Shown here in pieces: positions 16,542 to 25,051 of a stretch of 64,000 nucleotides of DNA. The stretch covers positions 1-64,000 of the forward strand of contig JAFAEO010000004.1 of NCBI GenBank assembly GCA_023423975.1. The letters run 5' to 3'. Positions within the stretch are counted from its first letter, which is position 1; each line of letters starts with the position of its first letter. The stretch comes from Pseudomonadota bacterium (GTDB lineage Bacteria > Pseudomonadota > Gammaproteobacteria > Burkholderiales > Burkholderiaceae_B). The position numbers were made by a program, and so were the translations under genes. The notes beneath the pieces were generated by a model. The model was given only the letters and a program-made list of their open reading frames with translations, had not been told where the DNA came from and ran no database searches.

Positions 16542-17314
16542 AAGCCTCCCAGCGCCAGCGAGCGGGCCCGGTCCAGATTGGCGTCGGTCAGCACGCTGGC
16601 CGTATCACCCCAGCCCACCACCTGCCGCGCCAGCAGCAACGTTTGGGGAAAGCACTGGCGCACCAGCGCAGCATCGTGCAGCACCACCAGCACGGTGCGC
16701 CCTTGGCGATGCCAGTCAAGAAGAATCTGCAGCAGCAGGTCGCAGGTTCCCTCATCCACAGCAGTGAAAGGTTCATCCAGGATCATGACCGGCGCATCGC
16801 ACACAATAAGACGGGCAAACAGCGCACGTTGCATTTGTCCGCCAGACAGGCTGGAGATCAGGTCGCGGGATTTATCTGTCAGCCCGACGGTGGCCAGCGC
16901 GTCATGAATGCGCTGGCGCTCGCCTTTGTCGTAGCGGCGGAAGGCCCCCACCCGGCGCCAGGCCCCCATGGAAACCAGATCATAAGTGGTAATCGGAAAG
17001 CTGCGATCAATTTCGCTAATTTGTGGCAACAGGGAAATACCGCCGCGAAAAGGATCATGAATCGTCACTGTGCCGGTGCGCGCCGTCAGTTGTCCTGTCA
17101 CCGTTTTGAGCAGCGTCGATTTACCGGCGCCATTGGGGCCCAGGATCGCGGTCAGCGACCCTTCAAGAAAGGTCCCTGTCACGCCGCTGAGGGCAGGCAC
17201 CCCGTTCCAGCCCACGGTCACATCGTCAAGCTGGACGACCGGCCTGGCCGCCGCCGAGGCCGCTGCTGCGGGACGGTCAACACTGGGGCTGTTTGTCGCA
17301 AGGGGCATGGGCAT
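16538..17314 (-). CDS. znuC: zinc ABC transporter ATP-binding protein
   Basis: This encodes 258 residues with Walker A GPNGAGKST (near residue 57), signature SSLSGGQMQR (near 151) and Walker B PVMILDEPF. The Q-loop region LLPQISEIDRSFPITTYDLVSMG is typical of the Zn/Mn branch. It powers the ZnuB channel. The N-terminus has an unusual 25-residue Ala/Pro/Ser-rich lead before QLDDVTVGWNG; the true start could be slightly downstream. It is 36 bp after a small unknown membrane protein gene. Confidence 0.88.
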   Translation of the reverse strand: MPMPLATNSPSVDRPAAAASAAARPVVQLDDVTVGWNGVPALSGVTGTFLEGSLTAILGPNGAGKSTLLKTVTGQLTARTGTVTIHDPFRGGISLLPQISEIDRSFPITTYDLVSMGAWRRVGAFRRYDKGERQRIHDALATVGLTDKSRDLISSLSGGQMQRALFARLIVCDAPVMILDEPFTAVDEGTCDLLLQILLDWHRQGRTVLVVLHDAALVRQCFPQTLLLARQVVGWGDTASVLTDANLDRARSLALGGF

Positions 17315-17350
17315 GAGTGTCAGTAAGAATCAGAAAGGCTGATGCAGGAA

Positions 17351-17647
17351 TCAGCCTGCAATCGCGCTCAACCAGCCAGCGGACCAGGCGATCAGGCCCC
17401 ATAGCAGCAGGATGACACCCAGCACGGGGCCCAGCCTGCCAACAGCAGATGCCAGAAAAATCGTGGAGGTTGATTCGGCCGGCATGTGCAATGCGTCGCC
17501 GGCGGCAGAAAACGAACCTTGCCGGCCAGCGGCGGAGGTCGCCGCTGCGGCATCAGCAATCTTAGCGTGCGCCTGCTCGACAAAAGGCGTCCCCACTACT
17601 GTGGGATAGACGCGCTGCAAGGCCGGAAACAGGGTATCATTGTGCAT
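17351..17647 (-). CDS. unknown 98-residue protein with C-terminal membrane helix
   Basis: I do not recognise a family. The first 65 residues are Ala/Ser-rich and likely soluble. Residues 66-92 (ASAVGRLGPVLGVILLLWGLIAW) form a hydrophobic helix. It is the first gene of the znuCB unit and diverges from zur across a Zur box, so it is probably made under zinc starvation. It occupies the position where a znuA gene would usually stand but does not resemble a binding protein. It could be a small partner of the permease. Confidence 0.6.
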   Translation of the reverse strand: MHNDTLFPALQRVYPTVVGTPFVEQAHAKIADAAAATSAAGRQGSFSAAGDALHMPAESTSTIFLASAVGRLGPVLGVILLLWGLIAWSAGWLSAIAG

Positions 17648-17963
17648 AATTGTCTGATTTAACGGATAGTTAAGGGATGGATCAGCGTAGAAGGGAAGGC
17701 GATCATTCGCCTGCGTAGCAGGCTGGGCTACCCAAGCGACAATTACACTGCAAATCGACGCTCAACCAGTCTGACCACGCTTTGGCTGCACCCGCATGGC
17801 GTGCTGCCGGCATCCTTAACCCTGCTCCATCCCTGCAAAATGATATGTTATATCATAATACACAAATTTGGCACTGAAATGGCCTAAAATAGCCTGAAAG
17901 TTTCTTCCTTGCGGACGATGGCAGTATCATTTCACCCATCTTCGCTCAACGATTGCCTGCCCC
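17648..17963. promoter_or_regulatory. divergent znu/zur control region
   Basis: This 316-bp gap between the znu unit (-) and zur (+) holds a Zur-box candidate (entered separately) about 200 bp from the - strand ORF and about 105 bp from zur. Nothing else recognisable was seen. Confidence 0.5.
17840..17861. promoter_or_regulatory. Zur box
   Basis: ATGATATGTTATATCAT (17840-17856) is a 7-3-7 inverted repeat, and the segment TGTTATATCATAATAC fits the proteobacterial Zur consensus TGTTATANNATAACA. It stands in the divergent znu/zur region, exactly where Zur autoregulation and znu repression would act. Confidence 0.75.
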
Positions 17964-18491
17964 ATGACCCCCAGAACGCCACCCGATACAGATCACCCGG
18001 AACAGACGCACCAGCATGGCGCCCATGGCCACTCTGTGGCCTATCAGTTGCTGGAAGCCATTCGCCATTGCGAGCAACGCGGCACCCGCCTGACGCCGAT
18101 TCGCCAGCATGTGCTCACCCTGTTGCTGGAAGCCGGCCGCAGCCTGAAAGCCTACGAACTGCTTGAGGCCATGAAGCAGCTCTATCCGCAGGCCAAGCCC
18201 CCCACCGTCTACCGCGCCCTGGATTTTCTGGTAGAAGAAGGCCTGATCCACCGGCTGGATGCCGTCAATGCCTGGACCGCCTGCCAGGACGTATCGGGTC
18301 ACCACCACGACCTGTTGATTGTCTGCACGCGTTGCGGCAAGGTCGCCGAACTAAGCGCCCCGCTGATCAGTCATCAGTTGCAGGACATGATCCATGCGGC
18401 CGGTTTCATTCAGACAACCAGCGAAACCGAATTGCGCGCCATGTGCGAAGACTGCAGCAAAAAACAGGACGAAACCGCCTCGGCGCCATGA
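17964..18491 (+). CDS. zur: zinc uptake regulator, Fur family
   Basis: This encodes 175 residues. A winged helix (RLTPIRQHVLTLLLEAGRSLKAYELLEAM, then PPTVYRALDFLVEEGLIHRL) is followed by the metal-binding half with GHHHDLLIVCTRCGKV and a C-terminal MCEDCSKKQ, giving the two CxxC pairs of the structural zinc site. The N-terminus is rich in His (HPEQTHQHGAHGHS). Neighbours (znuBC, COG0523 GTPase) mark it as Zur and not Fur. It represses zinc import when zinc is ample; a Zur box precedes it. Confidence 0.9.
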   Translation: MTPRTPPDTDHPEQTHQHGAHGHSVAYQLLEAIRHCEQRGTRLTPIRQHVLTLLLEAGRSLKAYELLEAMKQLYPQAKPPTVYRALDFLVEEGLIHRLDAVNAWTACQDVSGHHHDLLIVCTRCGKVAELSAPLISHQLQDMIHAAGFIQTTSETELRAMCEDCSKKQDETASAP

Positions 18492-18869
18492 CTGAAAGCG
18501 ACAGGCCGGCAGCCCACCACCACACCGGCTGCCCCGGCTGAAACCGTCGCCCACTCCCTTTGCAGACCCAAACAGCGGATGGCCCGCCATTGACCTTTGA
18601 CACCTGGCGGGCGCGGGACACAATGCCGTCATTCGATTGGACAGGAAACGCCAATCCATCGCCGTTATCGCGGTCGGGCATACCAGAATGTAAATTTCAT
18701 TACACAAATCAATATCTTAGGGTTTATCCTCAGTATTGGGGTTTATTTTCTTCGAGAAACAATTAACGTTTGCGACTTTCGCAAAGCTATGATGTAATCC
18801 TGCGATTGACTTTAGGAACGTCTTTTTGGAACCGGCCGGTTTCTGTTGCCGGTAAGACGTTTAAACGCC
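18492..18869. other. gap upstream of the COG0523 gene
   Basis: No gene seen. It contains the Zur-like repeat at 18689-18704. An ATG at 18846 would extend the GTPase by eight residues, but ATG 18870 fits the family better. Confidence 0.5.
18689..18704. promoter_or_regulatory. candidate second Zur box
   Basis: TGTAAATTTCATTACA is an inverted repeat (TGTAA/TTACA, 6-base spacer) resembling the Zur consensus, about 165 bp upstream of the COG0523 GTPase start. Such GTPases are classic Zur targets. The match is weaker than at 17840. Confidence 0.45.
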
Positions 18870-19997
18870 ATGACAAAAACGCAAGCACAAGCAGATAAAA
18901 TGATCCCTGTCACCGTTCTTACCGGTTTTCTGGGGGCAGGTAAAACCACACTCCTGAAACGCATCCTGACCGAATATCACGGCAACCGCATCGCCGTCAT
19001 CGAAAATGAATTCGGGCCGGAAAGCATAGATAACGAACTTCTGGTGCAGGATAGCGACGAGCAGATTATCGAGCTGTCCAACGGCTGCGTCTGCTGCACT
19101 GTTCGCGGCGATCTGCTGAACACGCTCAATGACCTTAAAGTTCGTCATCAGAAAGGCGAGCTGAAATTCGAACGCGTGGTGATCGAAACCACCGGCGTGG
19201 CCAACCCCGGTCCGGTTTGTCAGACTTTCTTTATGGACGACAGCGTTGCTGCCTTCTATCGGCTCGATGCCGTGATTACGGTCGTTGATGCCAAGCACGG
19301 CATGGAAACGCTGGACACTCAGCCGGAAGCCCAAAAACAGGTCGGTTTTGCCGATCGCATCCTGGTTTCCAAGAAAGATCTGGTCACAGACCAGGAATAC
19401 AGCGCCCTGCGTCATCGATTGCTGCATATGAACCCGCGTGCCGAAATCATGCCGGTTCACTTTGGCGAAATCGACATCAATAAGGTACTGGACATCAGCG
19501 GCTTTAACCTGAATACCATTCTTGACATTGATCCGGAGTTTCTGAAAGAAGAGCATCCCGATGCGGCCCATGATCACGACCATGGACACGATCACGACCA
19601 CGGGCACGATCACAAGCATGATCACGGCCATGCGCATGGCGAGCACCACGATCATGACCACCATCATCACGATCATCATCACGCTCACCACGACGATGAA
19701 ATCGGCGCCTTCGTTTTCAAATCTGAAAAACCGTTCATACCGGAACGTCTTGAAGAGTTCCTGAGCGGCGTAGTGCAGGTATTCGGTCCCGACCTGTATC
19801 GTTACAAAGGGATTCTTTACATGAAAGGCATGCGCCAGCGCATGATCTTCCAGGGTGTACATATGCTGATGGGTGCAGAACCCGGCAAACCATGGGGGCC
19901 TAAGGAGAAGCCCTCCAACACCATGGTGTTTATTGGTCGTAAGTTGCCCAAGGATGTCATCCTTAACGGGCTGAACCAGTGTCTGGTACAAAAATAG
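18870..19997 (+). CDS. COG0523 (CobW-like) G3E GTPase, zinc metallochaperone type
   Basis: About 375 residues from MTKTQ. Walker A is GFLGAGKTT (near residue 18), the G3E motif IENEFG is near 45, and the metal-binding CXCC motif appears as NGCVCCTVRGDLL. A very His/Asp-rich segment lies at about residues 230-272 (19557-19695), a typical metal-loading loop. The C-terminal CobW domain follows (FVFKSEKPFIPERLEEFL). Members next to zur act as zinc chaperones under zinc limitation. Convincing family, inferred zinc role. Confidence 0.88.
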   Translation: MTKTQAQADKMIPVTVLTGFLGAGKTTLLKRILTEYHGNRIAVIENEFGPESIDNELLVQDSDEQIIELSNGCVCCTVRGDLLNTLNDLKVRHQKGELKFERVVIETTGVANPGPVCQTFFMDDSVAAFYRLDAVITVVDAKHGMETLDTQPEAQKQVGFADRILVSKKDLVTDQEYSALRHRLLHMNPRAEIMPVHFGEIDINKVLDISGFNLNTILDIDPEFLKEEHPDAAHDHDHGHDHDHGHDHKHDHGHAHGEHHDHDHHHHDHHHAHHDDEIGAFVFKSEKPFIPERLEEFLSGVVQVFGPDLYRYKGILYMKGMRQRMIFQGVHMLMGAEPGKPWGPKEKPSNTMVFIGRKLPKDVILNGLNQCLVQK

Positions 19998-20097
19998 CGG
20001 GCACTGAAAGCATCATATTGCGCACAAATGTGATCACGCAATTTCAATCCATTGTGCGCTATGTTCAACATTATTGAAGTGATATATGGAGTGTTTT

Positions 20098-20547
20098 ATG
20101 GCTAAGGCAGCTAAAAAAACAGATGCAACAACGCAAGCCCCTCTTCTGACTGAAGAGCAACTGCTCGCCATGCCCGAATCTGACTATATGAACGATGAGC
20201 AACTGGCGTTTTTCCGCGACCGCTTAAAGCGCCTGGAAGACGAAATCATCAATAATGCAGGCGTTACTACCGAAAATCTGCGTGAAACCCAGTTCGTTCC
20301 TGATCCGGCCGACCGCGCCACGATTGAAGAGGAACATGCTCTGGAATTGCGTACCCGGGATCGTGAGCGCAAGCTGCTCAAGAAAGTGCAGCAATCGCTT
20401 GCCCATATCGAATCGCGAGACTACGGCTGGTGCGAAGAAACCGGCGAACCGATCGGCCTGCGTCGTCTGCTGGCCCGCCCGACCGCCACGTTGTCACTGG
20501 AAGCCCAGGAACGGCGTGAAAAACGCCAGAAAATGTACGGTGATTAA
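20098..20547 (+). CDS. dksA: RNA polymerase-binding transcription factor DksA, cysteine-poor form
   Basis: 149 residues from ATG 20098, with TGGAG six bases upstream; the ATG at 20086 is rejected. DksA binds the RNA polymerase secondary channel and works with ppGpp. The coiled-coil tip residues are present (PDPADRAT: Asp69, Asp72, Ala74), as is the following EEEHALELRTRDRERKLLKK. The zinc-finger region has only one Cys (Cys112 in WCEETGEPIG); the other three ligand positions are Thr115, Ser133 and Ala136. As I recall, this Cys-poor pattern is common in alpha- and betaproteobacteria, so it should fold without zinc. Confidence 0.93.
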   Translation: MAKAAKKTDATTQAPLLTEEQLLAMPESDYMNDEQLAFFRDRLKRLEDEIINNAGVTTENLRETQFVPDPADRATIEEEHALELRTRDRERKLLKKVQQSLAHIESRDYGWCEETGEPIGLRRLLARPTATLSLEAQERREKRQKMYGD

Positions 20548-20564
20548 TTAATTGATCCGGGTTC

Positions 20565-20593
20565 CTTGAAATCTTTCTGTTCCGTCCCTATCT
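20565..20593 (+). promoter_or_regulatory. sigma-32 (RpoH) promoter of hslVU
   Basis: CTTGAAA (20565-20571), a 14-base spacer, then CCCTATCT (20586-20593). This matches the heat-shock consensus CTTGAAA / CCCCATNT almost fully, 27 bp upstream of the hslV ATG. Confidence 0.85.
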
Positions 20594-20619
20594 AACTAGG
20601 GAAACAACAGGAAGGCTCT

Positions 20620-21153
20620 ATGGAACAATTTCACGCTACTACCATCGTCTGCGCCCGGCGCGGCAATCAGGTCGCGCTCGGCGGCGATGGTCAGGTCACT
20701 CTGGGCAATATTGTCATCAAAGGCACTGCCCGCAAAATCCGTCGCTTGTACCACGATAAAATTCTGGCCGGCTTTGCTGGTGCCACTGCAGACGCCTTTA
20801 CCCTGCAGGAGCGCTTCGAAGCCAAGCTCGAAAAACACCAAGGCAACCTGATGCGCTCTGCGGTCGAACTGACACGTGACTGGCGTACCGATCGCGTATT
20901 GCGCCGACTGGAAGCCATGCTGATCGTGGCCGATGCCGAACACACCCTTATTTTGACCGGAAACGGCGACGTACTGGAACCCGAAAACGGCATTGCTGCC
21001 ATCGGCTCCGGTGGCGCCTACGCACAGTCAGCGGCCCTGGCACTATTGCAAAATACCGACCTGGCACCTGATGTGGTCGTCAAAAAGTCCCTGGAAATTG
21101 CAGGCGATCTGTGCATTTACACCAACAGCAACCATATTGTTGAAACACTCTAA
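20620..21153 (+). CDS. hslV: ATP-dependent protease peptidase subunit HslV
   Basis: This encodes 177 residues of the proteasome-like threonine peptidase of the HslUV complex, degrading misfolded and regulatory proteins in the cytoplasm. The mature N-terminus is TTIVCARRG with Thr7 as the expected nucleophile, so a six-residue MEQFHA propeptide must be removed, longer than the single Met of E. coli. Family features include GDGQVTLG, KIRRLYHDKILAGFAGATADAFTL and the GSGGAYAQSAALAL motif. It lies 14 bp before hslU, behind a sigma-32 promoter. Confidence 0.97.
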   Translation: MEQFHATTIVCARRGNQVALGGDGQVTLGNIVIKGTARKIRRLYHDKILAGFAGATADAFTLQERFEAKLEKHQGNLMRSAVELTRDWRTDRVLRRLEAMLIVADAEHTLILTGNGDVLEPENGIAAIGSGGAYAQSAALALLQNTDLAPDVVVKKSLEIAGDLCIYTNSNHIVETL

Positions 21154-21167
21154 TCGGAAATATCAGT

Positions 21168-22499
21168 ATGTCAGCCAGTGTAATGACCCCAAAAGAAATT
21201 GTCTCTGAACTGGACAAAAATATTGTCGGACAGAACAAGGCAAAAAAATCTGTCGCCGTTGCCCTGCGCAACCGCTGGCGTCGCCAGCAGGTGCCTGAAC
21301 CCTTGCGCAACGAAATTCACCCCAAGAATATTCTCATGATTGGCCCCACCGGGGTCGGCAAAACAGAGATCGCACGGCGCCTGGCCAAGTTGGCCAATGC
21401 CCCGTTCATCAAGATCGAGGCAACCAAATTCACTGAAGTGGGTTATGTCGGCCGCGATGTTGACACCATTATTCGTGATCTGCTCGAGATCTCCATCAAG
21501 CAGACCCGTGAGCTGGAAACACGCAGAGTGCGAACCCAGGCCGAAGATGCTGCCGAAGATCGTATCCTGGACGTTCTGGTAGCGCCGCCACGCGACAGCA
21601 ACGGCGAACCCCTGCGTCAAGAAAATACTGCCCGCCAGACCTTTCGCAAGAAACTGCGCGAAGGACAGCTGGATGACACAGAGATTGAAATCGAAGTGAA
21701 CCAGGCCATGCCGCAAATGGAAATCATGGCGCCACCGGGCATGGAAGACATGACCGAGCAGCTCAAGGGTATGTTTGCTGGCCTGAGTCGTGAGAAGAAA
21801 AAGACCACGAAAATGACCATTAAAAACGCCTTCAAGCTGCTGGTTGACGAAGAAGCCGCCAAACGGGTCAATGAAGAGGAAATCCGCACCGCTGCGGTAA
21901 AAAACGCCGAACAGCAGGGCATCGTCTTTCTCGATGAAATCGACAAGATTGCGACCCGTCAGGAAAACGGCGGTGGCGATGTTTCCCGCCAGGGTGTGCA
22001 GCGCGACCTGCTGCCCTTGGTAGAAGGCACGACCGTCAATACCAAATACGGCATGGTGCGTACAGATCATATTCTGTTCATCGCCTCGGGTGCATTTCAC
22101 CTGTCCCGTCCTTCGGACCTGATCCCCGAGTTGCAGGGCCGGTTCCCGATCCGTGTCGAACTCGATTCGCTGACGACCGATGACTTCGTTCGTATTCTGT
22201 CAGACACCGATGCGTCCCTGACCAAGCAGTACACTGCACTGATGGCCACAGAAGACGTTGCGCTGGAATTTTCTGACGAAGGCATCCATCGCCTGGCAGA
22301 ACTGGCTTTTGATGTCAACGAACGCACCGAAAACATTGGCGCGCGTCGGCTTTATACCGTCATGGAAAAACTGTTGGAAGATCTGTCATTCGATGCGACA
22401 ACCAGCAGCGGCAAAGTCGTCAAAATTGATGCCGACTATGTCAACAGCAAACTGGAAGAAGCCGCCAGCAGCCAGGATCTGGCACGCTACGTGCTGTAA
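21168..22499 (+). CDS. hslU: ATP-dependent protease ATPase subunit HslU
   Basis: 443 residues of the AAA+ unfoldase that feeds HslV. It has the N-terminal TPKEIVSELDKNIVGQNKAKKSVAVALRNRWRR, Walker A GPTGVGKTE (near residue 60), the intermediate I-domain (residues about 110-240), Walker B IVFLDEIDKIA and sensor regions near GRFPIRVEL and ENIGARRLYTVMEKLLED. The C-terminal tail DLARYVL is the part that docks into HslV. Forms an operon with hslV and ends at a strong terminator. Confidence 0.97.
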   Translation: MSASVMTPKEIVSELDKNIVGQNKAKKSVAVALRNRWRRQQVPEPLRNEIHPKNILMIGPTGVGKTEIARRLAKLANAPFIKIEATKFTEVGYVGRDVDTIIRDLLEISIKQTRELETRRVRTQAEDAAEDRILDVLVAPPRDSNGEPLRQENTARQTFRKKLREGQLDDTEIEIEVNQAMPQMEIMAPPGMEDMTEQLKGMFAGLSREKKKTTKMTIKNAFKLLVDEEAAKRVNEEEIRTAAVKNAEQQGIVFLDEIDKIATRQENGGGDVSRQGVQRDLLPLVEGTTVNTKYGMVRTDHILFIASGAFHLSRPSDLIPELQGRFPIRVELDSLTTDDFVRILSDTDASLTKQYTALMATEDVALEFSDEGIHRLAELAFDVNERTENIGARRLYTVMEKLLEDLSFDATTSSGKVVKIDADYVNSKLEEAASSQDLARYVL

Positions 22500-22510
22500 A
22501 CCAGGCAGAC

Positions 22511-22551
22511 AGAAAAAAGGTGCGGCTCATGATGAGCTGCACCTTTTTTTG
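22511..22551 (+). terminator. strong terminator after hslU
   Basis: A near-perfect long hairpin: AAAAAAGGTGC.GCTCAT pairs with ATGAGC.GCACC followed by a run of seven T. Because the left arm begins with A residues it could also act on the opposite strand. Confidence 0.9.
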
Positions 22552-22644
22552 CGTTCAACGCATTCCAATCCCGGCTGGGCCATAAAGCACGCATCGGTCC
22601 CGTACCGAACGTACCAGAGCTAACAGGCTCAAGACGACAGCAAT

Positions 22645-22932
22645 TTAATTACTGATTTCCTTGATCACGTAGTCTTTGCCCACGCGCTCTGCAGTAAAGC
22701 TGACCGAATCGCCAGGCTTGATATCCTTGAGCAGCGCCGCGTCGATTTTATACGACAGTGTCATCGCCGGCAGCTTCAGGTCACTGATCGCTTCCTGCTT
22801 GATGGCGATCTTTCCCTGGTCCGGTTGAATGCGTCGCACCTCGCCGCTACCCCTTCCGGTTTCCTGGGCGTAGGCAGTACCTGCCACCGCAGCAGCCAGC
22901 CCTAACACCACAGTTGCAATAGACTTTTTCAT
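22645..22932 (-). CDS. CusF-like periplasmic protein with altered metal site
   Basis: 95 residues from ATG 22932, preceded by AGGAGG at five bases. A signal peptide ends at about AYA-Q (residue 22). The rest is a CusF/CopK-like small beta barrel: GSGEVRRIQPDQGKIAIK, LPAMTLSYKI, IKPGDSVSFT. In E. coli CusF copper is bound by one His, one Trp stacking on it and two Met; here Met57 is kept, but the His, Trp and second Met positions read Gln/Lys, Leu and Leu. It may bind metal weakly or do something else. No cusCBA genes are nearby. Confidence 0.75.
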   Translation of the reverse strand: MKKSIATVVLGLAAAVAGTAYAQETGRGSGEVRRIQPDQGKIAIKQEAISDLKLPAMTLSYKIDAALLKDIKPGDSVSFTAERVGKDYVIKEISN

Positions 22933-23454
22933 GCGCACCTCCTGATGCATATCTCAGGCTCTATTTTAAGACAGAAAACGCCACATGGCATTTATCTGCC
23001 TGCTCTCTGCAGTTACAAGGCGCTTCACACCTCGATTGCCAGATTGTCTCGTGATTCTTTTACAGTATTGTGGTGCTATCGCTGCCATGCAGGCCTTGCA
23101 GATAACACAGGCATGGCAGATTGCCTGATGTATCGCCCTGATACGCCGTCAAATGTGCCTGCGCGATAGATATTTCTATCTCGATACAATTTACAGACAG
23201 GGGCAAACGCTGAGCCAAGCCAGCCGGCACAGGCGCACGACGAGCATTGACAGCGCCAGACGATCGCCGGTAAGACGCTATGATCGAGCCAGCAGCTAAA
23301 ATGATCCCTGAATTGCCATAACCTTTATTTGGCGCGTACTATAATACCTGGGCCGCGATACGCAATTGCAGGCACACCCTATACCTGCCATAACTCTCCC
23401 TGTTTCAATGACATTCTCAATATTGAGCTTGTCATATTAATTTTCCTGAGCATT
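22933..23454. other. gap between CusF-like gene and cobalamin adenosyltransferase gene
   Basis: No gene or RNA recognised in about 520 bp. I looked for a cobalamin riboswitch B12 box ahead of the adenosyltransferase and did not find one. Confidence 0.4.
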
Positions 23455-24018
23455 ATGAACGACAGACTGACTTCGATCATCACCAAAACCGGCGACGACG
23501 GCACTACCGGACTGGGTGATGGGTCGCGTATTTCAAAAAGCGCTATTCGCATTCAGGCCATTGGCGATGTCGACGAGCTCAACAGCCAGCTTGGATTACT
23601 GGTGAGCAACCCGTTACTATCCACAGACCTTGCAGGACTCCTGCAATATGCACAGCACCGGCTGTTCGACCTGGGCGCAGAACTCAGTGTGCCCGGCTAT
23701 ACCTCGCTCACTGAATCTCATGTATCGATACTCGAGCAGGCCGTGCAGGAACATAATGCATGCCTGCCACCGCTGCGCGAATTCATTTTACCCGGCGGCT
23801 GTGAGCAGGCAGCGCAGGCGCATGTGTGTCGCAGCGTGTGCAGGCGTGCGGAACGCAGTGTCGTGGCGCTCAATGCCGCCGAGCCTGTCAGCGATGCAGC
23901 CAGACACTATCTGAATCGGTTATCCGACTGCCTGTTTGTCGTCGCCCGAATACTGAACCAGCGTGCGGGGCAAAACGATATTTTCTGGCAAGCTGCCGAA
24001 AAACAAACAGCCTCCTGA
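23455..24018 (+). CDS. cob(I)alamin adenosyltransferase, PduO type
   Basis: 187 residues from ATG 23455 (MNDRLTSIITKTGDDGTTGLGDGSR); a longer frame from 23329 adds an unrelated leader. PduO-type enzymes move the adenosyl group of ATP to cob(I)alamin, making coenzyme B12. The ATP-binding TKTGDDGTTGLGDGSRISK, VDELNSQLGL and the later VCRRAERSVVAL plus LNRLSDCLFVVAR are all family motifs. It stands alone on the + strand, convergent with the LysR gene. Confidence 0.92.
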   Translation: MNDRLTSIITKTGDDGTTGLGDGSRISKSAIRIQAIGDVDELNSQLGLLVSNPLLSTDLAGLLQYAQHRLFDLGAELSVPGYTSLTESHVSILEQAVQEHNACLPPLREFILPGGCEQAAQAHVCRSVCRRAERSVVALNAAEPVSDAARHYLNRLSDCLFVVARILNQRAGQNDIFWQAAEKQTAS

Positions 24019-24115
24019 AAGCTGCCGGCCGCAGGTAACAAACAGCCCGCCTGGCGCCCTGTATTACCCAGGCACAGGATGTACTGAATCTGGATCCGGC
24101 CATGAAAGTCGCACA

Positions 24116-25051
24116 TCAGACGATGTCCGGCGACAATCCGGCAGATAGCAAGCGGTCTCGCCTTTGCCGAATCAATCCAAGAAATGTCTGCAAAACCGGG
24201 GATTGATTGCGTTCGCAATAGATCATCGCGATACCCATCGACAGCCTCGGCGTTCCCTGCTTCAACGCCTTAAAGACAACTCCCTTGCGTTTGACGTTCT
24301 GCAATGACGCGGGAATAAGCGCAATGCCCCTGCCCTCTGCAATTAGCCCCAACATAATGTGATGGTCAGCAGGCTCCGGAATGATGTTCGGCCTGAAACC
24401 GATATCCTCAAAAAATGCCTGACAATAGTCGTAGTAGCCTGGATTCAGTCGGCGCTCAAACCAGAACATCGGCTCACCGCGAAGCGCATCGAAGTCGAGC
24501 CGGCGCTTCTGGGCCAGTTTATGGTCGACGGGCAAGGCTACCACAAGCGGCTCTTCGCGTACTGTTTCGGCCTCCAGCCCCCGAACATCAGTGTGCAGGC
24601 CGATAAATGCCACATCCATTGTCCCTTGTTTCACGTCCCCAACAAGGCTGATAGAATGTTTCCCCCGCGTAACGATATTCCAGCCCGGAAATAAGTGACG
24701 CAGGCTATCGGTCACATCCGGTATTGCACTTCGGTCAAACACGGTTGTATACCCAATGACAAAGCGGCCGCGTTCGGCGGCGCCAGAGGCCCGGACCACC
24801 GCAATCGCCTTTTCCGCCTGAAGCAGCGTTCGCTTCACTTCCGGCAGGAATGCCTCTCCGGCTTGCGTCAGCGTCACGCCTGTCTTGCTGCGCAGAAACA
24901 GCACCACCCCAAGCTGCTCTTCCAACTGGCGAATCTGCCTGCTCAATGGTGGTTGAGAGATATGCAGCCGCAACGCTGCGCGCCCGAAGTTGAGCTCCTC
25001 ACTCACAGCAAGGAAGTAGCGTAGCTGGCGTAGATCAATGGATTCATTCAT
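24116..25051 (-). CDS. LysR-family transcriptional regulator
   Basis: 311 residues. The N-terminal helix-turn-helix reads LRQLRYFLAVSEELNFGRAALRLHISQPPLSRQIRQLEEQLG, followed by the linker helix and a two-lobed effector domain from about residue 90. It is divergent from the carboxymuconolactone-decarboxylase-family gene 86 bp away, the usual arrangement for a LysR protein and its target. A repeat ATACC/GGTAT overlaps its own ATG, suggesting autoregulation. The ligand is unknown; the style resembles the BenM/CatM aromatic-responsive branch. Confidence 0.9.
   Translation of the reverse strand: MNESIDLRQLRYFLAVSEELNFGRAALRLHISQPPLSRQIRQLEEQLGVVLFLRSKTGVTLTQAGEAFLPEVKRTLLQAEKAIAVVRASGAAERGRFVIGYTTVFDRSAIPDVTDSLRHLFPGWNIVTRGKHSISLVGDVKQGTMDVAFIGLHTDVRGLEAETVREEPLVVALPVDHKLAQKRRLDFDALRGEPMFWFERRLNPGYYDYCQAFFEDIGFRPNIIPEPADHHIMLGLIAEGRGIALIPASLQNVKRKGVVFKALKQGTPRLSMGIAMIYCERNQSPVLQTFLGLIRQRRDRLLSAGLSPDIV

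Noticed and set aside
19557..19695. Tandem repeat or CRISPR-like pattern
   Set aside because: It is the codon pattern of a His/Asp-rich metal-binding loop; no spacer-repeat structure exists anywhere in the window.
18861..19991. A 376-codon open frame antisense to the COG0523 gene
   Set aside because: Its length results from the codon bias and His-rich repeat of the real gene; the + strand protein has clear GTPase motifs.
21171..22100. A 309-codon open frame antisense to hslU
   Set aside because: Shadow of a strongly conserved gene; no family resemblance.
23200..23454. Possible cobalamin riboswitch before the adenosyltransferase gene
   Set aside because: No B12 box or matching stem arrangement was found.
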